DNA from: Treponema sp. UBA2869
GTDB taxonomy: Bacteria; Spirochaetota; Spirochaetia; Treponematales; Treponemataceae
DNA length: 27,383 nt
Direction: 5' to 3'
Assembly (NCBI GenBank): GCA_002350445.1
Contig: DEEV01000072.1
Span: forward strand, 1-27,383
The position numbers and the translations under genes were made by a program. Position 1 is the stretch's first letter, and every line of letters begins with the position of its first letter. The notes below the pieces were generated by a model that did no database searches, was not told the DNA's origin, and saw only the letters and a program-made list of their open reading frames with translations. Positions 21,640 to 27,383 of the stretch are shown here, piece after piece.

Positions 21640-22920
21640 CTAAGTCCTGTAATCTCCATTAATTTTTACGTAATCGTAAGTAAGGTCGCAGCCCCATGCA
21701 GTTCCGCTTGCATTTCCATCGTGGCACTGAACCAGAATTTCTACGGCTTCGCGGCTCATTATTTTCTTAGCAAGGTCTTCGTCGAAGTCTGTTGGAACTC
21801 CGTCTTTATAAACCTGAACCGATTCATTACCGTGAACTTCAAAATCATCATAATTTTCAAAATAGCGTTTAGCGTCCGGTCTGCTTGTAAACCAGATGCT
21901 TGTTTTGTCCGGGTCAAATTCAATTCCGCTGTAGCCCATTGCACAGAGGAAGCGGCCGAAGTTTGCGTCACTTCCGAACATTGCCGCTTTTACGAGGCTT
22001 GAGCAGATGATTTCCTTTGCGAGTCCACGAGCTGCTTCTACTGAGCGGGCACCATTTACGTTGCATTCAACAAGGCGGGTTGCACCTTCACCGTCGGCAG
22101 CAATCTTCTTTGCCATTACAGTGTTCATTTTGTTGAGCGCGGCAAGGAAAGTGTCGTAGTCTGCACCGGCAGCTGTAATTTCTGCATTGCCGGCTTTGCC
22201 GTTTGCAAGAATTGTCAAAGAATCGTTTGTAGAAGTGTCTCCGTCTACTGATACGCAGTTGTAAGTTCCAAGAATTGATTCGTGCAGTGCTTTGTCGAGC
22301 ATTTTTGAGCTGATTGCACAGTCTGTTGTAATCATAGAAAGCATTGTTCCCATGTTGATGTGAATCATGCCGGAACCTTTGCACATTGTTCCCATGCGGC
22401 AGAGCTTTCCGCCAACAGTAAACTCTACGGCGCATTCTTTGAACTGTGTGTCTGTTGTCATGATTGCGATGCGGGCTTCTTTGTTTCCGTCGCGTGAAAG
22501 TCCCTTTGCGAGGGTTTCGGCGTTGTTTTCTATTTTTGTTACGTCCAGCTGAGCGCCAATTACACCGGTTGAATAAACTATTACGTCTTCCGGTTTAATA
22601 TTAAGCTGGCTGGCTGCTGCTTTTGCCATGCGCAGTGCATTTTCTGCACCCTGAGCGCCTGTACAGCAGTTAGCATTTCCCGAAATTGCGATGAGAGCCT
22701 GAGCGTGCCCGTCTGCAAGGTGCTTTTGAGTAAGCTTTACGCTTTCTGCCTTTACGCGGTTCTGTGTAAAAACGCCGGCAGCGTTACACGGTACGTCAGA
22801 AAAAACAAGGGCAGTGTCGTTTTTAGTTCTGCTTGCCTTAATGTGGCAAAGTATACCATTTGCGGTGAACCCCTGAGGAGCACAAACACCGCCATCTATA
22901 AATTTAATATCATTCTGCAT
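21640..22920 (-). CDS. argJ: Bifunctional ornithine acetyltransferase / N-acetylglutamate synthase
   Basis: A 426-aa, full-length ArgJ. It moves acetyl from N-acetylornithine to glutamate (cyclic arginine pathway) and, if bifunctional, also uses acetyl-CoA. The precursor cuts itself before a Thr nucleophile. The site here is KGSGMIHINMGTMLSMITTD, with Thr192 preceded by Gly191 where most ArgJ have Ala-Thr. Other marks are STGVIGAQL (oxyanion-hole Thr-Gly region, about 118-125), DGEGATRLVEC (277-286) and the C-terminal DYVKINGDYRT. The start has AAAGGA 10 nt upstream. With argC and argB adjacent the pathway assignment is firm; whether it is bifunctional cannot be read from sequence. Confidence 0.95.
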   Translation of the reverse strand: MQNDIKFIDGGVCAPQGFTANGILCHIKASRTKNDTALVFSDVPCNAAGVFTQNRVKAESVKLTQKHLADGHAQALIAISGNANCCTGAQGAENALRMAKAAASQLNIKPEDVIVYSTGVIGAQLDVTKIENNAETLAKGLSRDGNKEARIAIMTTDTQFKECAVEFTVGGKLCRMGTMCKGSGMIHINMGTMLSMITTDCAISSKMLDKALHESILGTYNCVSVDGDTSTNDSLTILANGKAGNAEITAAGADYDTFLAALNKMNTVMAKKIAADGEGATRLVECNVNGARSVEAARGLAKEIICSSLVKAAMFGSDANFGRFLCAMGYSGIEFDPDKTSIWFTSRPDAKRYFENYDDFEVHGNESVQVYKDGVPTDFDEDLAKKIMSREAVEILVQCHDGNASGTAWGCDLTYDYVKINGDYRT

Positions 22921-22942
22921 AAATATTCATTCCTTTTGTATA

Positions 22943-22951
22943 TTTATACCA
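22943..22951 (-). promoter_or_regulatory. Extended -10 promoter upstream of argJ
   Basis: Minus-strand TGGTATAAA (plus-strand 22943-22951). The predicted start site would be about 16 nt before the argJ ATG, placing AAAGGA (22931-22936) at the very 5' end of the mRNA. There is no strong -35. It suggests argJ-argB can be transcribed independently of argC. Confidence 0.45.
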
Positions 22952-22990
22952 TGTTTTGTGAAAATAATTCAAGAGATTCTGGGCGTGTGC

Positions 22991-23935
22991 TTAAAGACCT
23001 TCGCCCTCGTCAATTCCCATCATAATATTCATGCACTGAACAGCGGCGCCGCTTGCACCTTTTCCAAGATTATCAAAGCGTGTTGTAATCATTATGCGTT
23101 CATCGTTTCCGTAAACAAAAATCTGCATGTTGTTTGTGCCTGCCAAAGTGTTTGCAGGAATAAACTGTTCTGTAAGAATGCCTTCGCCCATAAAGCCTGC
23201 AACCTTTACAAAGCGGCAGCCTTCGTAGTGAGTGTTAAACATTTCCCAAACGTCGTGAGCCGTAACTTTTCGCGACAAAAGCCTGCTGTGAAGTCCAACT
23301 GTAACAGTCATTCCCTGAAAATAATCACAAACGTAAGGATTAAAAACAGGTTCAAAGTCGAGTCCTGATATCTTTTTAATTTCAGGCAAATGCTTGTGCT
23401 GCTGAGTCAATGCATAAAGACGAGGAGAATCAAGTTCAGGATTGCGGTTTGGATCTTCATACTGAGCAATGGCTTTCTTTCCGGCTCCGGAATAGCCACT
23501 TACGGCGTGAATCACAACCGGATAGTCTTTTGGCATAATTCCAGATTTTAAAAGAGGGTAGCAGATTGCAATTGAGCCCGAAGCATAACAGCCCGGAACG
23601 GCAACGCGGTTAGAAGTTTCAATTTTTTTTCTAAAATCAGCACCAAGCTCAGGAAAACCGTAAGCCCAGTCTGGATTTGTACGGTGAGCTGTAGAAGCAT
23701 CAATAATCCGTGTTTTTGGATTTGTGCAAAGCTGTGCAGATTCAATAGCGGCAGCGTCCGGCAGACATAAAAATGTAAAATCAGATGCATTAATCATCTT
23801 TGCCTTTTCAGCCGGATCCTTTCGTTTATCATCATCAATAGTAATGATTTCAATATCACTGCGCTTTTCAAAACGCTCAAAAATTTTAAGGCCAGTTGTG
23901 CCTTCTTTACCGTCAATAAATACTTTGTAAGCCAT
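22991..23935 (-). CDS. argC: N-acetyl-gamma-glutamyl-phosphate reductase, short (type 2) form
   Basis: A 314-aa NADPH-dependent reductase, the third step of arginine synthesis. The nucleotide-binding start is VFIDGKEGTTGLKIFERF, and the active-site Cys116 lies in VAVPGCYASG. The blocks IDASTAHRTNPDWAYGFPEL and HAVSGYSGAGKKA identify the compact type 2 ArgC (about 310 residues) rather than the 340-350-residue type 1. It has no Shine-Dalgarno; the promoter's -10 box ends 7 nt before the ATG. The first gene of argCJB, it starts 18 bp after the PAP2 gene stop. argJ follows after a 70-bp gap. Confidence 0.95.
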   Translation of the reverse strand: MAYKVFIDGKEGTTGLKIFERFEKRSDIEIITIDDDKRKDPAEKAKMINASDFTFLCLPDAAAIESAQLCTNPKTRIIDASTAHRTNPDWAYGFPELGADFRKKIETSNRVAVPGCYASGSIAICYPLLKSGIMPKDYPVVIHAVSGYSGAGKKAIAQYEDPNRNPELDSPRLYALTQQHKHLPEIKKISGLDFEPVFNPYVCDYFQGMTVTVGLHSRLLSRKVTAHDVWEMFNTHYEGCRFVKVAGFMGEGILTEQFIPANTLAGTNNMQIFVYGNDERIMITTRFDNLGKGASGAAVQCMNIMMGIDEGEGL

Positions 23936-23942
23936 GAAACAG

Positions 23943-23971
23943 AGTATATTGATTTAGAAAGAAACCTTCAA
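23943..23971 (-). promoter_or_regulatory. Sigma70-type promoter, predicted leaderless, for argCJB
   Basis: Minus strand: TTGAAG (plus-strand 23966-23971), a 17-bp spacer, TATACT (23943-23948), then 7 nt to the argC ATG. The -35 box lies within the last codons of the upstream PAP2 gene. There is no room for an arginine operator downstream of the start site, and I see no ARG-box palindrome. Confidence 0.7.
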
Positions 23972-24808
23972 GTTAAAACCGAGCGGTGAAATATCTGCAG
24001 AAAATCCTTTTTGGTTTGAATCCGAAGAATTCAGTCTTCTTGTGTGAAGCCACGGAACAAGAAGTCCTGATGCAGTTCCAATTACCATTCCGGTAAGCAC
24101 ATCTGTAAAGAAGTGATTTCCGCTTGCCATTCTAAGGCATGCAGTCGTAACGGCGATTGTGTATGAACCGCCCAAAACTGCCCATCTCCACGGTGAATCC
24201 GGGAAATATTTAAAGAAAACGTAGCTTGTAAAAGCGGCGCTTGCAAAAGTCATAGTTGTATGGCCGCTTGGGAATGAGCATTGCCAGTCGCCGTTGTCGG
24301 CTTCTTTAGAAGGGTAGTCGCTGTAATACATGTAAGGGCGAGTTCTGTGTACAAGCATTTTACCAAGTTCTTTAAGGCCGTATGCCATAAAAATAGTTTC
24401 TGCGTACATCACACCAATTGTAAGCCATTCTTCATTTGAAACGCTTAAAAAAACAATTGGCGATGCAAGCGCGGTAACTTCAAGGATTGTGGCGGTTATA
24501 TCAAGGCCTTTGCTGTAGCTGTTCATAAAAAGACGATCTAAGCCCGGAACATCAGACTTATCAAACGAAGTTCCGTCGTAACTTGTGCGTCCAACCTTTA
24601 CAAGATTGCTTGTTATAAACATTGTTGCGGCAAGTGTGCCTGTTGTTCCAAGAAGAATTCCGTCCGTAAGCGGATCAAGTTTAAAAGTTGTTCCGCTTCC
24701 CCAGATATTAAATTTTTGATTATTTTCTGTTTCTGCATTCTGTGCAAATATAGAAAAAATGCTGAAACAAAGAATTATGCTAAGTACAATTTTTTTTGAG
24801 GCGTTCAA
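23954..24808 (-). CDS. PAP2-family phosphatase (lipid phosphate phosphatase-like)
   Basis: A 284-aa protein with an N-terminal signal segment (residues 5-22, ending IFAQNAE) and several further hydrophobic segments, so it is an envelope enzyme with its active site probably on the periplasmic side. The three-part signature is readable: K150-x6-RP158, PSGH (180-183) and R226-x5-H232-x3-D236, in which the usual Ser before Arg is Leu. Likely substrates are undecaprenyl pyrophosphate or phosphatidate-type lipids; sequence does not decide. The start is a TTG at 24808 with GGAG (plus-strand 24818-24821) 9 nt upstream. It lies 21 bp behind the metalloregulator gene, so it is probably in the same transcript and under metal control. 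Confidence 0.85.
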   Translation of the reverse strand: MNASKKIVLSIILCFSIFSIFAQNAETENNQKFNIWGSGTTFKLDPLTDGILLGTTGTLAATMFITSNLVKVGRTSYDGTSFDKSDVPGLDRLFMNSYSKGLDITATILEVTALASPIVFLSVSNEEWLTIGVMYAETIFMAYGLKELGKMLVHRTRPYMYYSDYPSKEADNGDWQCSFPSGHTTMTFASAAFTSYVFFKYFPDSPWRWAVLGGSYTIAVTTACLRMASGNHFFTDVLTGMVIGTASGLLVPWLHTRRLNSSDSNQKGFSADISPLGFNLKVSF

Positions 24809-24829
24809 TTATTTTTACTCCGAAATTTA

Positions 24830-25195
24830 TTAGTCTAGTTTATTAAGAAGTTTTTTTATGCAGTCAAAAGTAACAGGATTAATGTCGTGTTCAATTTTAC
24901 AGGCATCTTCGGTTGCAATATCCTGAGGAACACCAATTTTTTCCAAAAGTTCAGAAAGAACTGTGTGACGTTCGTAGATGCGTTCTGCAATTTCCAGACC
25001 TGTTTTATTAAGGGTGATTGTCTGGTCTTCTGCAATTGTAAGGTATTTTTCTTTTTCAAGATTATGAATTGTGACGCTTACAGATGGTCTTGAAAAATTC
25101 ATTGCGCGGGCAATATCTATGGCGCGAACCTGTCCTTTTTTTGAAAGCACAAGAATTGTTTCAAGATACATTTCTGCTGATTCTCTGATTTGCAT
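24830..25195 (-). CDS. Short DtxR/MntR-family metal-dependent repressor
   Basis: A 121-aa protein: a winged helix at about 5-60 (RAIDIARAMNFSRPSVSVTIHNLEKEKYL) and a metal/dimerisation helix region after it, but no third SH3-like domain. It is shorter than MntR (142) and TroR (about 150). Ligands align as Met9, Cys99, Glu102, His103 (ACKIEHD), plus His77. Met and Cys at these positions match the primary site of DtxR/IdeR (Met10, Cys102, Glu105, His106), not the Asp8/Glu99 of MntR, so iron-type sensing is more likely than manganese (inference). GGAG lies 5 nt before the ATG. It probably represses itself through the two palindromes in its promoter. Confidence 0.88.
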   Translation of the reverse strand: MQIRESAEMYLETILVLSKKGQVRAIDIARAMNFSRPSVSVTIHNLEKEKYLTIAEDQTITLNKTGLEIAERIYERHTVLSELLEKIGVPQDIATEDACKIEHDINPVTFDCIKKLLNKLD

Positions 25196-25217
25196 AAAAA
25201 CTCCAATAAAAAACTCC

Positions 25218-25237
25218 GTGTAAACGACCGTTTACAC
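25218..25237. promoter_or_regulatory. Operator palindrome at the start site of the DtxR-family gene
   Basis: GTGTAAACG-AC-CGTTTACAC, a perfect 9+9 palindrome with a 2-nt centre, lying from about 6 nt downstream of the -10 box and so covering the predicted transcription start. Its core, GTAAACG-NN-CGTTTAC, recurs with one mismatch in the spacer palindrome at 25249-25264. Confidence 0.85.
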
Positions 25238-25242
25238 AACCG

Positions 25243-25271
25243 ATTATAGTGAACGCTCGTTTACGAGTCAA
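25243..25271 (-). promoter_or_regulatory. Consensus promoter with operator in the spacer, for the DtxR-family gene and PAP2
   Basis: Minus strand: TTGACT (plus-strand 25266-25271), a 17-bp spacer, TATAAT (25243-25248). This is the best promoter in the window. The spacer is a second operator, GTGAACG-CT-CGTTTAC at 25249-25264, one mismatch from a perfect palindrome. A repressor at the two sites would block both RNA polymerase binding and escape. Confidence 0.88.
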
Positions 25272-25330
25272 GCACGTGCCTGATTACAACGGATTTGTTA
25301 TCTGAAAAACTGTTGAAACAGTATCAGAAA

Positions 25331-25374
25331 GTAAAAGATGCCTTATTTTAGCACAAAACCAATTTTAAGGCATC
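25331..25374 (-). terminator. Terminator of the TIGR03545-type gene
   Basis: GATGCCTTA (minus-strand reading; plus-strand 25366-25374) and TAAGGCATC (25337-25345) form a perfect 9-bp stem with a 20-nt loop, followed by TTTTACTTTC. It begins 9 bp after the stop codon of the gene. A small palindrome, ACTGTT-GA-AACAGT, lies beside it at 25309-25322; its role is unknown. Confidence 0.65.
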
Positions 25375-25382
25375 ACATAAAA

Positions 25383-27383
25383 TTAGAATCCGAATCCTTT
25401 TAATAATTTTTTGCCTTGATTTTCAAGCTCTTTTGCACCTTCTTTTGCCGCTTCTTTTGCTGCATTTTCTGCCTGCTTCTTTGCGTAATTCTGACCTTCT
25501 TTCTTTTTATTTTCCAGCTGTTTTTTAAGAGAGTCAGCCTGCAAATTACAGTTATCAAGTTTATACATTATTGAAGAAAAACTTCCTATTTCGCCAAGTG
25601 CATCTTTTGAAATGTCTTCAAGTTTTTTCGAAAGTTCAGAAACTGCCTGTTTTTTTACAGAATCAATACGGGCATTCATTTCTTTTGAAAGTGCAGAAGC
25701 AAACTGGCGGTCTGCATCAGAATAAATTTCCATTCTTAAACCGTCTGAATCATCATATACAGCTTTTACATTTACCGTCATTTTTGTAATTTTTGACATA
25801 ACGCTGGAATAAATCTGCGATGCAAATTCAGGTTCAAATGGTTCGGTTGTAATTTTCAAATCTGTAAAAATTCCGCTTCCAAAGAGAGCAAAAGTATTGT
25901 TTTCGTCAAAAAGTACATCCGCATTAATCTGAGTTGTAGCATTAAAAGAAGGTGTTCCCTGTCCACCGCCAAATGCTGAAGAGTCCAGATTGAACGGATA
26001 ATTTTTGCCGCTATATTTTACAGTAACGAGTGGATTATCTTTTACAAAATTATCAGCGTCTCTTGTGTCTACAATAAAATCTGCATGGTGAGTTATGGAA
26101 GAAATTATTGCATCAGCTTTTCCTGTTGCCGGAAGACCAAGCTTGTTCATGTCGTTTGAAATGTTTTCAAAAAAAGCGCTAAAGTTAGGACCTGAACCGG
26201 CTGCTTTTTTAATCCAGAGGCTTGGAACTGTATCTTTTTTATAGGTAACGCATCTTCCGTTTGAACGTGCAATGCCTTTTTTCTTTGACTTAGCTTTTTT
26301 TGCTTCGGCTTTGTCAGAAGAATTTGATTTTGATTCAGAAAGCTTTTGCATTGCAGTTTCGTAGTAAGGATAATATTTTCCAAGAACAGAATACATTACA
26401 TTGTTCAAAATGCCGGTAATTGCGTTCTGACTTTCGCCTTTTATGCTGAAGTTTTTTATTTTATTAATTTCCTGAGCGGCAAAATCTTTGTCGTGTTTAA
26501 TTGCGCTATTAATTTCAGCAGAAAGATTTGAAACTGTTTTTGTGTCTCCTGCAATTCCGTTTACTACAGACGAGGTTTCGTTTTTAAGGGAATCAACAGA
26601 AGAAATTGCAGATTCTATTGTCGAAACCATCTGGGCAATTTTTGCCGGGTCACTGGCAATAGAACCAAAGTCGTAGTCAATAAGATTCTGAACAGATGAC
26701 TGAACCTTTTCAACCTTCTGCTTCATTTCGTCGGGCTTGCTTTCCCATTTGGAAATTAAAGCAGGCATCTGAGAACTTATCTTTTCTGCGGCGGCTGGAG
26801 TCTGTAGCGAAGCGTAACAGTTATTTATGATTGTTTCCGGATTATACTGGCTGAACAATTCTGTTACAGAATTTTGCGATGCAGATTTAGCAGCATCAAG
26901 TTTGTCAGAAATTGCAAGACTAAGTGCAGAATCTTTTGCGGCTGCCTTTTCGCTTTTTGCCTTTTTCTTAGCGATTTTCTTTGCTTTTTTTGCAGAAAGT
27001 TTTCCGTCGAAAGAACGTTCTTTTCCGGTTTCTACACCAAGCACGGAAAGTTCATCTGCAACAAAGCGGGCACGTAAAGCCTGAGTAAGGTCAAAATCAA
27101 GTGCGATAGAATCAATATAGATAATATCTTTCATTGTATCGTTTTTATCTGCAATTTCGAGACCGTTTATCTTGAGCGATGCATCAAAGAATTTAAAATT
27201 TACTTTTGCAATGTCGCAACGGGCTTCAAAAAAGTTTTCGCAGACATTTTGTATTCCCTTTTTAATAATAATATTTTTTGTAAGGGTAAAAAGAACTGCG
27301 ACCGACGCAATAAATCCTGCAACGGCAATGAACGGAACAGCCTTAATGCGCCCCTTCTGTTTTTTAATCTGTTTTGCAAGAAC
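25383..27383 (-). CDS. TIGR03545-type AsmA-like envelope protein, 5' end beyond the window
   Basis: The frame is open from the stop at 25383 to the window edge, giving 666 residues; the ATG at 27134 is internal, because the 83 codons above it are open and clearly protein-like. They contain a basic start (KQIKKQKGRIK), one membrane segment (AVPFIAVAGFIASVAVLFTL) and an AsmA-type opening (FFEARCDIAKVNFKFFDASLKINGLEI). A Lys/Ala-rich stretch (about 130-155 of the visible part), long helical coiled-coil regions, a beta-rich AsmA-like middle (NATTQINADVLFDENNTFALFG) and a Lys/Glu/Ala-rich C-terminal helix follow. I recall this architecture as the spirochaete/gammaproteobacterial TIGR03545 family, usually next to TIGR03546. 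It is probably inner-membrane anchored with a periplasmic body; lipid transport is a guess from AsmA similarity. Confidence 0.75.
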   Translation of the reverse strand, partial: VLAKQIKKQKGRIKAVPFIAVAGFIASVAVLFTLTKNIIIKKGIQNVCENFFEARCDIAKVNFKFFDASLKINGLEIADKNDTMKDIIYIDSIALDFDLTQALRARFVADELSVLGVETGKERSFDGKLSAKKAKKIAKKKAKSEKAAAKDSALSLAISDKLDAAKSASQNSVTELFSQYNPETIINNCYASLQTPAAAEKISSQMPALISKWESKPDEMKQKVEKVQSSVQNLIDYDFGSIASDPAKIAQMVSTIESAISSVDSLKNETSSVVNGIAGDTKTVSNLSAEINSAIKHDKDFAAQEINKIKNFSIKGESQNAITGILNNVMYSVLGKYYPYYETAMQKLSESKSNSSDKAEAKKAKSKKKGIARSNGRCVTYKKDTVPSLWIKKAAGSGPNFSAFFENISNDMNKLGLPATGKADAIISSITHHADFIVDTRDADNFVKDNPLVTVKYSGKNYPFNLDSSAFGGGQGTPSFNATTQINADVLFDENNTFALFGSGIFTDLKITTEPFEPEFASQIYSSVMSKITKMTVNVKAVYDDSDGLRMEIYSDADRQFASALSKEMNARIDSVKKQAVSELSKKLEDISKDALGEIGSFSSIMYKLDNCNLQADSLKKQLENKKKEGQNYAKKQAENAAKEAAKEGAKELENQGKKLLKGFGF

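Overview
The window looks like chromosomal DNA of a low-GC, free-living or gut-type treponeme (Spirochaetota). The pointers are a TIGR03545-type AsmA-like envelope protein, a BspA/TpLRR-type leucine-rich repeat protein, a ThrH-type phosphatase, a MurA with Asp in place of the catalytic Cys (also seen in other spirochaetes), and intact branched-chain amino acid and arginine biosynthesis genes, which host-restricted treponemes lack. The genus is an inference from gene content; there is no rRNA gene here to fix it. No prophage, transposase, CRISPR array, rRNA or tRNA was seen.

Layout. 1-3.7 kb (+): an Hpt phosphotransfer protein, then a LRR protein and ilvD separated by 1 bp. 3.7-3.86 kb: a GC-rich palindromic intergenic element. 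3.9-6.9 kb (-): a lipoprotein M16C zinc peptidase, divergent from a 59-aa gene. 7.2-8.9 kb (-): a 52-aa protein gene followed by an NhaC-type antiporter, behind a structured leader. 9.0-12.9 kb: an OLD-type ATPase/TOPRIM nuclease (-) divergent from a B12-binding-like radical SAM protein (+), with a long inverted repeat between them. 13.0-17.7 kb (-): a compact operon, divergent polysaccharide deacetylase > tsaD > pepT > murA, whose terminator lies inside the convergent radical SAM gene. 17.9-20.4 kb (+): a PAS-GGDEF-PAS protein, thrH and a deoxycytidylate-deaminase-like gene, closed by a strong bidirectional terminator. 20.5-23.9 kb (-): argC > argJ > argB, ending in a 79-bp tandem repeat that re-encodes the ArgB C-terminus. 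23.95-25.3 kb (-): a short DtxR-family metalloregulator with two palindromic operators in its promoter, followed by a PAP2 phosphatase. 25.4-27.4 kb (-): the TIGR03545-type protein, which runs off the right edge.

The most unusual sequence signals are: (i) several genes whose sigma70-type -10 box ends exactly 7 nt (once 6 nt) before the ATG, which predicts leaderless mRNAs; in the OLD gene this also resets the start codon; (ii) the 79-bp repeats after argB, whose differences from the real argB tail are all synonymous within the codons; (iii) MurA Cys-to-Asp; (iv) a radical SAM cysteine motif spaced CX4CX2C; (v) a self-contained metal-regulated promoter in which one palindrome fills the -35/-10 spacer and a second covers the start site; (vi) several unrelated perfect hairpin elements, one of which (CCGCTAACGCGG) recurs just before strong Shine-Dalgarno sequences.
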